Below are positions 17,193-26,441 of a stretch of 64,000 bases of DNA, in pieces. The notes beneath the pieces were generated by a model. That model saw only the letters and a program-made list of their open reading frames with translations. It ran no database searches and was not told where the DNA came from. How positions within the stretch are numbered: position 1 is the stretch's first letter; each line of letters begins with the position of its first letter. Source of the stretch: Paraburkholderia metrosideri (GTDB taxonomy: Bacteria; Pseudomonadota; Gammaproteobacteria; Burkholderiales; Burkholderiaceae); assembly GCF_904848625.1 (NCBI RefSeq), contig NZ_CAJHCP010000002.1:496001-560000 (forward strand), written 5' to 3'. The translations under genes were made by a program, and so were the position numbers.

Positions 17193-19004
17193 TTACGGCG
17201 CCACCCGTGTTCCATGCAGCCTATGCGTGTTCTTCGATGCAGCCGCCGCCGAAGCCGCCGCCGACGACACCCCCGCCGGCCCCTCGGGAATATCGCTGGG
17301 ACGCGCGGACTGCGCCGTTTGCGGATACATCACGAGCAGCGAGCGCAGCACACCGTTAGTCCAGCCGAAACCATCCTGTAACGGATATTCGCCGCCTCCC
17401 GCCGACACCCCCGGCGCCGCCGCATCGACATCGTATTTTTCGACCAGCTTGCCCGTGTGCTGGTAGTAATCGACATTGGTCCTGATCCAGCGCGTCGCGA
17501 TGGTCCGCGCGAGTGCCGCCTCGCTATAACGACGCAAACCCAGCACCGCCAGATATTGCAACGGTGCCCAACCATTCGGCGCGTCCCATTGCTGACCGCT
17601 ATTCACTTGGGTAGTCGCCAGTCCGCCCGGGCGCAGCAGTTCGCGTTGCACAGTCGCGGCGACAGCCTTCGCCTGCTGACGGCTGGCGACGCCGGTATAG
17701 AGCGGGTACACCGTCGCCGCCGTCAGCCGGTGCGTCAATGTGTGGTGTACGAAGTCGTAGTCGCCGAACGCCTGTAATTGCGGATCCCACAGCACGCGAC
17801 GAATCGCATCGGCGCGCGTGGCGGCGCGTTGCTCCATATTCTCCGCGCGCGTGACGTCGCCGCGCAGGCGGTAGGCTTTGGCCAGCGTGTGTTCCAGGTC
17901 GACCAGCAGGCTATTCAGATCGACCGGCACGAGCGAGGTCACATCCACGGTTGCCAGCGTCTTGCCGTCGGCAAACCAGCGCGAGCTGAAATCCCACCCC
18001 GTTTCGCCACCCGCGCGCAGATTTCGCCACAGATCCGCGGAATCGCGCTGGGGTGTTTGCTGCGCGGTCAGCACATCTTCACGATAGGACTCGTCGCGCG
18101 GCGTCGCGCGCTCATCCCAGTAGCGGTTAAATAACGTTCCGTCCGACAGGCGCACGACGTGACGGCTCGCATGCCCCGCAGGCAGGCCTTCGCTGCCGTT
18201 CATCCAGTACGCGTATTCGCGTTGCAACTCGGGCAGATACTGCGCATAGACGGCGTCGCCGTCTTTCTCCGCGACGAGGCGCACCATCTGCGCAAAGAAC
18301 GGCGGTTGCGAGCGGCTCAGATAGTAAGTGCGGTTGCCGTTCGGAATATGGCCATAACGGTCGATCAAGGTCGCAAAGTTCTTCAATTCGTCGACCACCA
18401 ACGCATGCTGCCCGCTCTGTTCGAGGCCGAGCATGATGAAGTACGAATCCCAGTAATAGATTTCGTCGAAACGGTCGCCCGGCACGATATACGGATACGG
18501 CAGGGGGAGGAGCGACGACCACGGGCTCGCGGTCGCATCCGGTTCGCGACGAAGGACGTTCCATAACGTGTCGATATGATCGACGACGTTCTGATTCGGA
18601 TCGGACACATACGCTTTTGCGGTGCGCGCCGGCAACGTGAAGTTCTTCTTCACGAAGTCGGCGAGACTGAAGCCGGGTTGCTGCTTCGCGTCGTCGTAAG
18701 CGGCGGCGATTTGCGCGGGCGGCGATAGCGGCACCATGTCCGCGAAGGTCTTACTGTCGGGGTACAGATGAGCAAGCTGCACGTCGCGATAGAGCGCCGG
18801 GTATTGCTCGGACGGCGGCACGGCCACGACCGGCGAGGCCTGGGTGGGCGGCTCGACATGCACAGCGACGGTCGTGATGCCGCCAGCAGCCGGCGTGTGA
18901 GAGGTCGGGACCGCTGTGGCCAGCGAAACATGCCACGCGAAGGTGGCGGCGAGGGCGCTGCGCACCAGCGCGCGGCAGAGGCGGGGCAGGTCTTGGGAAG
19001 GCAT
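17193..19004 (-). CDS. treA: Periplasmic alpha,alpha-trehalase (GH37)
   Basis: 603 residues. Hydrolyses trehalose to two glucose molecules. An N-terminal basic and hydrophobic signal sequence (about residues 8-32) indicates export to the periplasm. Both trehalase signatures are present: PGDRFDEIYYWDSYF (signature 1) and QWDAPNGWAP (signature 2), as is GGETGWDFSSRW with the catalytic acid. The C-terminal ~35 residues are Ser/Ala-rich and not part of the catalytic domain. Convergent with katE and sharing its terminator. It would let the cell use external trehalose as carbon source or recycle it after osmotic stress. Confidence 0.94.
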   Translation of the reverse strand: MPSQDLPRLCRALVRSALAATFAWHVSLATAVPTSHTPAAGGITTVAVHVEPPTQASPVVAVPPSEQYPALYRDVQLAHLYPDSKTFADMVPLSPPAQIAAAYDDAKQQPGFSLADFVKKNFTLPARTAKAYVSDPNQNVVDHIDTLWNVLRREPDATASPWSSLLPLPYPYIVPGDRFDEIYYWDSYFIMLGLEQSGQHALVVDELKNFATLIDRYGHIPNGNRTYYLSRSQPPFFAQMVRLVAEKDGDAVYAQYLPELQREYAYWMNGSEGLPAGHASRHVVRLSDGTLFNRYWDERATPRDESYREDVLTAQQTPQRDSADLWRNLRAGGETGWDFSSRWFADGKTLATVDVTSLVPVDLNSLLVDLEHTLAKAYRLRGDVTRAENMEQRAATRADAIRRVLWDPQLQAFGDYDFVHHTLTHRLTAATVYPLYTGVASRQQAKAVAATVQRELLRPGGLATTQVNSGQQWDAPNGWAPLQYLAVLGLRRYSEAALARTIATRWIRTNVDYYQHTGKLVEKYDVDAAAPGVSAGGGEYPLQDGFGWTNGVLRSLLVMYPQTAQSARPSDIPEGPAGVSSAAASAAAASKNTHRLHGTRVAP

Positions 19005-19282
19005 CGGCTACCGGAGGAGAGTGGAAGGCGCTAACAGTCAAAACGGGTCCAACGACCGAACGCGTCAGCAGTGGGAAATGCGTTCGTCACATGATTGACC
19101 GGCCTGCGTCGCGCAAAGTTGCCTGTGTCTTACATATATCGGCAACCGCCCGCCCAGCAAGCCTAACCGCGTCCGCTGGCATCTCAAAAACAAACCTCAT
19201 CCTGTATGATGACGGCCCAGAGAGAGCGACAAAAAAACCTCGCACAAAATCCGAAAAATATTCCGAATCGATTCGATTCGCC

Positions 19283-22200
19283 ATGCCGAAGACAGAAAAA
19301 ATGACCGCATCCCAAGCCGTCGACCAGAATCGTTTTCGCAGCATCATCCGCCGCAACATTGCATTGCCTCTAGGTGTCGGGCTCGTCACGATGGCGGTGT
19401 TCGTCGGGCTGATTGCGTATCTCGTGTCGACGATGAACTGGGCCGAGCATTCCGAGCGCGTGATCGGCCAGGCCAATGAAATGCTGCGTCTCGCGGTCGA
19501 TCGCGAATCGTCGATGCGCGGTTTTCTGATCACGGGCGACGAGAGTTTTCTCGCGCCCTATGAAACCGGCGGTCCCAAGTTCAAGGCGCAGATCGAAACG
19601 CTGCAGGAGATGGTCTCCGACAATCCGCCGCAAGTCGAAAGGCTCAAGCAGATCCAGGCAATCCAGCAACGCTGGAGCCGTTACGCCGAAGACATGATCG
19701 ATGCGCGCCGGCGCAATCAGAACTTCGAAGCGGCGGTGTCGAGCGGGCGCGGCAAGATCGAATTCGACGAGACGCGCCGCGAATTCGACGATTTTCTCGA
19801 TGTCGAACTGCATTTGCGGCAGGACCGCTCCGAAGCCACGCGCCGGGTCACGACCACGCTGGTGAGCGTGTTCCTGCTGTTCAGCCTCGTGGTGAGCGCG
19901 CTGCTCGCGTGGATGGGCCGTCGCGAACTGCTGAGCCTGTCTTCGACCTACGACGGCGTATTGCGCCAGCAGTCCGAACAGACAGAAGTGTTGCAGGCAC
20001 AGGTGTGGCTGCGCTCGGGGCAACGCCTGCTGGCGGAGAAGGTGGTCGGCCAGGCGAGTCCGCCACTGGTGGGCCGTGCGATGCTCGACTTCCTCGCGCA
20101 ATATCTGGACGCGGCGGTCGCCGCGCTATACGTCCGCGATAAACAGCATGGCACGCTGCGCCGCATTGCCGCGTTCGGCTTTAGCCGCGAAAGCGAACAG
20201 GCGGCCGCACGCAGCTTCGAGGACGGCGAAACGCTGGTCGGTCAGGCGGCCGCCGCGCGGCGCGCAATCGTGTTGCGCGACGTGCCGGCAAACTATGTGC
20301 AAGTGGTGTCCGCCACGGGCAAAAGCGCGCCGAAGAGCCTCCTCATCATGCCGATCGAAAACGACGGCCAGGTCAACGGCGTGGTCGAATTGGGCTTTAT
20401 TCGCGACCTGACGCAGCGCGACCAGGAGTTCCTCGAACTGGTCGCGAACAGCATGGGCGATTTCGTCGAGGCGGCGTTGTATCGCGAGCGTCTGCAGGAT
20501 GCGCTCGCCGAAACCCAGCAGTTGAATGAAGAGCTGCAGGTCCAGCAGGAAGAACTGCGCGTGTCCAACGAAGGACTGGAGGAGCGTGGCCGCGCGTTGA
20601 TGGAGTCGCAAACGCGGCTCGAGGCGCAGCAGGCCGAACTCGAACAGACCAACGTGCAACTCGAGGAATACGCGCAGCGTCTGGAGCGTCAGAAGTCGGA
20701 CCTGCTGCGCGCGCAGGACGATCTCGCGGCGAACGCGGCGCGGCTCGAACAGTCGAGCCGCTACAAGTCTGAATTCCTCGCCAACATGTCGCACGAATTG
20801 CGCACGCCGCTCAACAGCTCGCTGATCCTCGCGAAACTGCTGCAGCAAAACCGCACCGGCAATCTGAGCGAAGAGCAGGTGCGCTATGCGGAGACCATTC
20901 ACGCGTCCAATAGCGACCTGCTGGTGCTGATCAATGACATTCTCGATCTGTCGAAGGTCGAGGCCGGTCAGGTCACGGTCGAACTCGAAACCGTGTCGGT
21001 CGATGCCACCTTGCAATCGCTCGAAGAAATGTTCAAGCCGCTAGCCGGCGCGAAGCATTTGCGCCTCGCGTTCGACCGCTTGCCGGGTACGCCGGACACC
21101 TTTGTCACCGACGGTCAACGTGTCACGCAGATTCTGCGCAACCTGCTGTCCAATGCGGTGAAGTTCACCGAGCATGGCGAGGTCGCACTGGCGGTAGCGC
21201 CGGCCGAAGACAATATGCTGCGTATCGACGTGCGCGATTCGGGCATCGGCATCGCAGCGGACAAACTGGACATGATCTTCGAGGCGTTCCAGCAGGCCGA
21301 TGGGTCGACCAGCCGTCAATATGGCGGCAGTGGTTTGGGATTGTCGATTTCGCGTGAATTCTCACGTTTGCTGGGCGGCCGCATTACGGTCGCGAGCGAG
21401 GTGGGCAAGGGCAGCGTGTTTACGCTGTGGCTGCCGCAGGATGGGGAAGCGGCGTTGGCCGCAGCGGGTCAGGGCACCGCCGCGCCCGTGTCCGGTTCAG
21501 CGCAGGCGTTCGCGTCGGCCAGGCCGCTCGCGAGCGCGCCCGCCGCCTTCCAGGCGAGCGCAGAACCGCTGCTGACCCACACGCCATCGGCGAGCGTCCA
21601 GACTGCGGTGATCACACCTGCCAACGGCCTGACCGCCGGCAACGCGCCCGAGAGCAGCAGCGGCCCGATTGCCGACGACCGCAACAACCGCACGCGCGCC
21701 GGCCGCCTGATCGTGGCGGTCGAGGACGACCTCGCGTTCGCCGAAATCCTCCGCGATCTGACGCATGAACTCGACTTCGACTTCGTCCATGCAAGCGACG
21801 CGGCCAGCGGTCTCGCGCTGGTGCGCGACATGTACCCGGCCGCCGTGCTGCTCGATGTCGGCTTACCCGACCGTTCGGGCCTGACCGTGCTGGAGTGGCT
21901 GAAAAACGATCCGCTGACGCGTCATATCCCGATCCATATCGTCTCGGCGACCGACCACGCCGACAAGGCGCTCCACCTGGGCGCCATCGGCTACACGCTG
22001 AAGCCGACCGCGCGCAGCACGATGGAAGCGGCGATCCGCCGTCTCGAAGCGCGTCTGCAACAGCGCCTCAAACGTGTGCTGGTGATCGAGGACGACGGGC
22101 CGATGCGCGAAAGCATCCGCGCGTTGCTGCAAAGTGAAAACACCGAGATCGTGGCCGTGGCCACGCTGGCCGAAGCGCTCGAGTATCTGTCGAAATTCTC

Positions 22201-22876
22201 GTTCGACTGCGTGGTGACCGACCTCGCGCTGCCCGACGGCACCGGCTATGACCTGCTGGAGCGGCTCGCGTCGAATACCGCGCATGCATCGCTGCCCGTG
22301 ATCGTCTACACCGGCCGCATGTTGTCCGACGACGAAGAACACCGCCTGCGCCGCTATTCGAAGTCGATCATCATCAAGGGCGCGAAGTCGCCCGAACGTC
22401 TGCTCGACGAAGTGACACTGTTCCTGCATAGCGTGGAGTCGTCGCTCGCGCCCGAGCAACAGCGCATGCTGCGCACGGTGCGGCAGCGCGACAATGCGTT
22501 CGAAGGACGCACGATCCTGCTGGCCGAAGACGACGTTCGCAATATCTTTGCGCTGTCGCATGTGCTGGAGCCGCTTGGCGCGAAGCTGCAGATTGCGCGC
22601 AACGGCCGCGAAGCGCTCGACGCGCTCGACAACGGCCCCGAAGTGCATCTGATCCTGATGGACATCATGATGCCGGAGATGGACGGCCTGACCGCGATGG
22701 GCGAGATCCGCCGCAATCCGCGCTTTGCGCATCTGCCGATCATTGCGCTGACCGCGAAAGCCATGGCGAACGACCGCACCCGTTGTCTCGAAGCCGGCGC
22801 GGACGACTACGTGTCCAAACCGATCGACGTGGACAAGCTGGTCGCGCTGTGCCGCGTATGGCTGCGTCAACGGTAA
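19283..22876 (+). CDS. CHASE3-GAF hybrid histidine kinase with three receiver domains
   Basis: About 1197 residues. Order: transmembrane helix (about 30-52), periplasmic CHASE3 sensor (ESSMRGFLITGDESFLAPYE), second helix (about 195-215), GAF domain (about 255-400), long Gln/Glu-rich coiled coil (about 405-490), HisKA with H504 in SHELRTPLN, HATPase (DSGIGI, GGSGLGLSI), an Ala/Pro-rich linker, then REC1 (about 808-915, LLDVGLPD), REC2 (about 930-1040, VTDLALPD) and REC3 (about 1075-1197, LMDIMMPEMDG). All three keep a phospho-acceptor aspartate. Start at ATG 19283 or 19301 is uncertain; no strong ribosome-binding site. First gene of a cluster with CheR, CheB and a REC-kinase, no chemoreceptor present. 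Confidence 0.92.
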   Translation: MPKTEKMTASQAVDQNRFRSIIRRNIALPLGVGLVTMAVFVGLIAYLVSTMNWAEHSERVIGQANEMLRLAVDRESSMRGFLITGDESFLAPYETGGPKFKAQIETLQEMVSDNPPQVERLKQIQAIQQRWSRYAEDMIDARRRNQNFEAAVSSGRGKIEFDETRREFDDFLDVELHLRQDRSEATRRVTTTLVSVFLLFSLVVSALLAWMGRRELLSLSSTYDGVLRQQSEQTEVLQAQVWLRSGQRLLAEKVVGQASPPLVGRAMLDFLAQYLDAAVAALYVRDKQHGTLRRIAAFGFSRESEQAAARSFEDGETLVGQAAAARRAIVLRDVPANYVQVVSATGKSAPKSLLIMPIENDGQVNGVVELGFIRDLTQRDQEFLELVANSMGDFVEAALYRERLQDALAETQQLNEELQVQQEELRVSNEGLEERGRALMESQTRLEAQQAELEQTNVQLEEYAQRLERQKSDLLRAQDDLAANAARLEQSSRYKSEFLANMSHELRTPLNSSLILAKLLQQNRTGNLSEEQVRYAETIHASNSDLLVLINDILDLSKVEAGQVTVELETVSVDATLQSLEEMFKPLAGAKHLRLAFDRLPGTPDTFVTDGQRVTQILRNLLSNAVKFTEHGEVALAVAPAEDNMLRIDVRDSGIGIAADKLDMIFEAFQQADGSTSRQYGGSGLGLSISREFSRLLGGRITVASEVGKGSVFTLWLPQDGEAALAAAGQGTAAPVSGSAQAFASARPLASAPAAFQASAEPLLTHTPSASVQTAVITPANGLTAGNAPESSSGPIADDRNNRTRAGRLIVAVEDDLAFAEILRDLTHELDFDFVHASDAASGLALVRDMYPAAVLLDVGLPDRSGLTVLEWLKNDPLTRHIPIHIVSATDHADKALHLGAIGYTLKPTARSTMEAAIRRLEARLQQRLKRVLVIEDDGPMRESIRALLQSENTEIVAVATLAEALEYLSKFSFDCVVTDLALPDGTGYDLLERLASNTAHASLPVIVYTGRMLSDDEEHRLRRYSKSIIIKGAKSPERLLDEVTLFLHSVESSLAPEQQRMLRTVRQRDNAFEGRTILLAEDDVRNIFALSHVLEPLGAKLQIARNGREALDALDNGPEVHLILMDIMMPEMDGLTAMGEIRRNPRFAHLPIIALTAKAMANDRTRCLEAGADDYVSKPIDVDKLVALCRVWLRQR

Positions 22877-22914
22877 GCCGTCGTCAACCAACAGGAACAG
22901 GCAGCAGGAGCCCA

Positions 22915-23760
22915 ATGAGTCAGTCCGAATTTGATGCGCCGCAACGTATGAGCGATTTCGACATCGAGTTGAAATTGCTGCTGGAGGCGATCTATCTCAA
23001 GTATCAGCACGACTTCCGGCACTACGCGATGTCGTCGCTGCGGCGCCGGCTGTCGCAGGCGCTGGAGGAGTTCGGCCTGAAGACGCTGTCGCAGTTGCAG
23101 GACCGCATCATGCGCCACGGCGACGAGTTCTCGCGGCTGTTCCAGTACCTCACGGTGCAGGTCAGCGACATGTTCCGCGATCCCGCGTATTTCCTCGCGC
23201 TGCGCGAACACGTGTTGCCGCGCCTGCGCACCTATCCGTCGATCAAGGTATGGGTGGCGGGGTGCAGCACGGGTGAAGAACTGTGGTCGCTGAAAATCCT
23301 GTTCGACGAGGAAGGGCTTACCGAGCGCACGCTGTTTTACGCAACCGACATCAACCCGGATGCGCTCGCGCGCGCCGAGTCCGGCATCTATGCGCTCGAG
23401 CGGATTCAGGGCTTCACGCAGAACTATCTCGCGGCTGGTGGCAAGCGGTCGTTGTCGGATTATTATCATGCTGCGTATGGCGGTGCGCGCTTTGCCGGCT
23501 CGCTGAAAGACCGCGTGGTGTTCGCCGATCACAGCCTGTCCACCGACGAAGTCTTTCTCGAAGCGCATCTGGTGTCGTGCCGCAACGTGCTGATCTATTT
23601 CGATCGCGGTCTGCAGGATCGCGCGTTGGGTCTGTTCGAAAATGCGCTGGTACGGCGAGGTTTTCTCGGCCTCGGCAGCAAGGAAAGTCTGCGTTTTTCG
23701 CGTCATTACGAAGCGTTCGACGAGTTCCGCCCGGGCGAACGCATTTATCAGAAGCGCTAG
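22915..23760 (+). CDS. CheR-type protein-glutamate methyltransferase
   Basis: 281 residues. An N-terminal all-helical CheR domain (about 15-75, SSLRRRLSQALEEFG) precedes the SAM-binding methyltransferase domain with VWVAGCSTGEELWSL and ATDINPDALARA. Family members methylate glutamates on chemoreceptor coiled coils. ATG 22915 follows CAGGAG at 22905-22910, 38 bases after the hybrid kinase stop, so co-transcription is likely. The pentapeptide-docking beta subdomain typical of CheR is present only in outline. As no receptor is encoded here, the target may be the kinase coiled coil or another protein. Confidence 0.9.
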   Translation: MSQSEFDAPQRMSDFDIELKLLLEAIYLKYQHDFRHYAMSSLRRRLSQALEEFGLKTLSQLQDRIMRHGDEFSRLFQYLTVQVSDMFRDPAYFLALREHVLPRLRTYPSIKVWVAGCSTGEELWSLKILFDEEGLTERTLFYATDINPDALARAESGIYALERIQGFTQNYLAAGGKRSLSDYYHAAYGGARFAGSLKDRVVFADHSLSTDEVFLEAHLVSCRNVLIYFDRGLQDRALGLFENALVRRGFLGLGSKESLRFSRHYEAFDEFRPGERIYQKR

Positions 23761-23770
23761 CACGATCATC

Positions 23771-24400
23771 ATGGCTCGCTCAATGCTCAACCCGTCATCG
23801 GTGACATCGCAGCCGCGCGACGCTCAGTCGCGCGCGTACGATCTCGTGGTGATCGGCGGTTCAGCGGGTGGGATCGAGGTGCTGAACGTGCTGCTCGGCG
23901 CATTGCCTGCGCGGTTTGCACCGGCGGTGATGATCGTCACGCACCTGCCGCCCGATTCACCCAGCTACCTGGTGCAGGCCTTCGCGCATCGTTGCGCGCT
24001 GCCGGTGATGGAGCCCGATGCGGGCGAGCGCATCCTGCCGGGCCGCGTGCACATTGCGCCGCCGGGCTATCACATGCTGGTGGAAGTGGACCGCACCGTG
24101 GCGTTGTCGACCGATGCCGCCGTGCGTTTTTCGCGGCCTTCGATCGACGTGTTGTTCGAGTCGGCGGCAGCGGTGTATGGCGAGCGCCTGCTGGCGATCC
24201 TGCTGTCCGGCGCCAACGACGACGGCGCTCAGGGCCTCAGACGTGTGCGCGCACAAGGCGGCACTGCCTGGGTGCAGACGCCCGACAGCGCCAGTTCCCC
24301 CGAAATGCCGCGCGCCGCGATTGAACGCGGCGCGAGCGACTCGATTTTCAATCCCGAAACTATGGCCAGGCGGCTCGCTGCGTTGCCGGCCCCTCTCTGA
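23771..24400 (+). CDS. CheB-type methylesterase domain protein (no receiver)
   Basis: 209 residues comprising only the CheB catalytic domain. The triad is visible as the serine in IGGSAGGIEVL, the histidine in IVTHLPPDSPSYL and the aspartate in LLSGANDDGAQGL. The N-terminal receiver of classical CheB is absent, so phosphorylation-dependent control must act differently, perhaps through the neighbouring receivers. ATG 23771 is 10 bases past the CheR stop; ATG 23783 is an alternative. It would reverse the methylation made by the CheR encoded just upstream. Confidence 0.9.
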   Translation: MARSMLNPSSVTSQPRDAQSRAYDLVVIGGSAGGIEVLNVLLGALPARFAPAVMIVTHLPPDSPSYLVQAFAHRCALPVMEPDAGERILPGRVHIAPPGYHMLVEVDRTVALSTDAAVRFSRPSIDVLFESAAAVYGERLLAILLSGANDDGAQGLRRVRAQGGTAWVQTPDSASSPEMPRAAIERGASDSIFNPETMARRLAALPAPL

Positions 24401-24409
24401 CCCGATGCC

Positions 24410-25537
24410 ATGACGAATCCACCTGTGAACATCCTGATCGTCGACGACATCGTCCACAACATCACCGCGCTCGAAGCGTTGCTGGCGCGGCCGGACATTG
24501 CCGTGCTGGTGGCCGATTCGGGAACCGCTGCGCTCGACCTGCTGCTCAAGCACGAAGTGGCGCTGGCGATTCTCGACGTCAACATGCCCGGCATGAACGG
24601 CTTCGAACTGGCCGCGTTGATGCGCGGCAGCCCGCGCACGTCGCATGTGCCGATCATCTTTCTGACGGCGACCGCGCAGGACGCGTCGCGCACGTTTCGC
24701 GGTTATGAAGCGGGGGCGGTCGATTTTCTGTACAAGCCGTTCGACCCGCGCATTCTGCAATCGAAGGTCGATGTCTTCGTGCAGCTCGAACAGCAGAAGC
24801 GCCAGCTCGCCGCGCAACTCGTGACCACGCGTCAGATGCTCGAAGCCAACGAGATGCTGATGGCCGTGCTGAGCCACGATCTGCGCACGCCGCTCGGCGC
24901 CGTGCTGGCATCGGCGGAATATCTGATGCGCACGGCCGCCGACGAACAGTCGGTGACCGTGGCCGCGCGGGTCAAGAACAGTTCGCTGCGCATGGCGCGG
25001 ATGGTCGATCAGTTGCTGAATCTGGCTCGGCTGCAAGGCGGCCGCCTGCCGTTGCAACCGCGCTCGATCGAACTGGCAACGCTATGCCGCTCGGTGATCG
25101 ACGAATTCGCATCGCGCGAAAACGGCAAGCAGATCGTGTTTTCCAGCAGCGGCAACACCTCGGGCGCGTGGGATACCGACCTGGTGTGGCAAGCCGTGTC
25201 GAATCTGGTTAGCAACGCGCTGCGCCACGGCGCGCCGGGGGGCGATATCGGCGTCGAAGTCGATGGGGATTCGGTCGAATCAGTGCGCCTGAAAGTCTCC
25301 AATCGCGGCACGATTCCGTCCGAAGTGTTTCCGCATCTGTTCAAGGCGTTCGGACCGAACACCAACGGCGGGCGTCCGCGCGAAGGGCTCGGGCTGGGCC
25401 TGCATATCGTGCAGGAGATTGCGCGTATGCATGGCGGTAATGTCGGCGTCGAGTCCAACGATACGACGGGTACCGTATTCACGATCGAATTGCCGAGAAT
25501 GGTGACGTTGCAACGTGGATCTTTCACGCGCAAGTAG
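24410..25537 (+). CDS. Response regulator-histidine kinase (REC-HisKA-HATPase)
   Basis: 375 residues without membrane segments. A receiver at 1-125 (ILIVDDIVHN, phospho-acceptor in LAILDVNMPGMNGF, lysine in FLYKPFD) is joined by a coiled coil to HisKA (VLSHDLRTPLGAV, about 160) and HATPase (WQAVSNLVSNALRHG, GLGLGLHIVQEIA). It starts 10 bases after the CheB stop. A cytoplasmic kinase with an N-terminal receiver could take phosphate from, or be gated by, the upstream hybrid kinase. Its own output partner is probably one of the receivers here or the LuxR-type protein pathway downstream. Confidence 0.92.
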   Translation: MTNPPVNILIVDDIVHNITALEALLARPDIAVLVADSGTAALDLLLKHEVALAILDVNMPGMNGFELAALMRGSPRTSHVPIIFLTATAQDASRTFRGYEAGAVDFLYKPFDPRILQSKVDVFVQLEQQKRQLAAQLVTTRQMLEANEMLMAVLSHDLRTPLGAVLASAEYLMRTAADEQSVTVAARVKNSSLRMARMVDQLLNLARLQGGRLPLQPRSIELATLCRSVIDEFASRENGKQIVFSSSGNTSGAWDTDLVWQAVSNLVSNALRHGAPGGDIGVEVDGDSVESVRLKVSNRGTIPSEVFPHLFKAFGPNTNGGRPREGLGLGLHIVQEIARMHGGNVGVESNDTTGTVFTIELPRMVTLQRGSFTRK

Positions 25538-25622
25538 CACGGTGAGCCGTCGTGGCGGCCACCGGTCTTCGCTGTGCTACGCTTGAAAGAATCCAATCAC
25601 GCAGCGTGACCCGAATCCCATC

Positions 25623-26441
25623 ATGCGTTCATGGCGCATTGCTCCCCCTGACCGCAGCGCCCAGATCAGCACCTCGCGTGCGACCGATCTCGTCATGTCC
25701 ATCTCGCACGCCGATGCCGACGCGCTCGCGGCGAGCATGCTGAAAACCGTCGGCGATACGCTGCCCGTTTCGCAGTGCACCGTCTTCGCGTACGAATTCG
25801 ACGCACGGCCGCGCACCGTGTCGGCGGCAGATCATCGCGGCGGCCGCTTCCTGCGCGATGTCGCCGAGCGTTACGCTACCCACTTTTATGCGCTGGATGG
25901 CAATCGCGCGATTATCGGCCGCTCGTCAGGTGCGCATTCCCGCGACGCGCTGGTGTTGCATCAGCAGCACAGCGCGGAGATTGAAAACGCTGCGTATCGC
26001 GCGGCCTGTTATGCACAGCCTAACGTGTCGGACCGGCTGTCGTTGCTCGTGCAACCCATGGACGGTGTCTGGCTGTCGATCAACTTCTATCGTGACAGCG
26101 CATACGGCAACTTTGCGGCTGGCGAGCTCGAACAGGTTGAAAGTGTCGCGCATCTGTTTGCGCATGCCGCGAAGAGCCACTACGCGCTGAATGGACAGCA
26201 TCAACAGGGGCCGGCGATCGCGATGCTGGCGCGCGTCAGGCGCGCCTGTCCCGCACTGACGCCGCGTGAACTCGACGTGCTGCGCGGGGTACTCGAAGGC
26301 GCAAGCGCGGCAGAAATCGCGCTGCAAATGGGCGTCAAGCCGGCGAGCGTCGTCACGTATCAGAAGCGCGCTTATGCGCGGCTCGGGATTTCGAATCAGC
26401 GGCAGTTGTTCGCGCTGTGTTTGATGCCTGAGCGGTCGTGA
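25623..26441 (+). CDS. LuxR-family transcriptional regulator
   Basis: 272 residues from ATG 25623; ATG 25695 would give a shorter form. The N-terminal ~200 residues are a sensor-like domain without a recognised receiver or autoinducer motif. The C-terminus is a LuxR helix-turn-helix (LTPRELDVLRGVLEGASAAEIALQMGVK in two parts, then SVVTYQKRAYARLGI, about residues 212-262). It lies 85 bases after the REC-kinase on the same strand and may be the output or an independent regulator. Its last 89 bases overlap the antisense end of the convergent LysR gene. Confidence 0.82.
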   Translation: MRSWRIAPPDRSAQISTSRATDLVMSISHADADALAASMLKTVGDTLPVSQCTVFAYEFDARPRTVSAADHRGGRFLRDVAERYATHFYALDGNRAIIGRSSGAHSRDALVLHQQHSAEIENAAYRAACYAQPNVSDRLSLLVQPMDGVWLSINFYRDSAYGNFAAGELEQVESVAHLFAHAAKSHYALNGQHQQGPAIAMLARVRRACPALTPRELDVLRGVLEGASAAEIALQMGVKPASVVTYQKRAYARLGISNQRQLFALCLMPERS

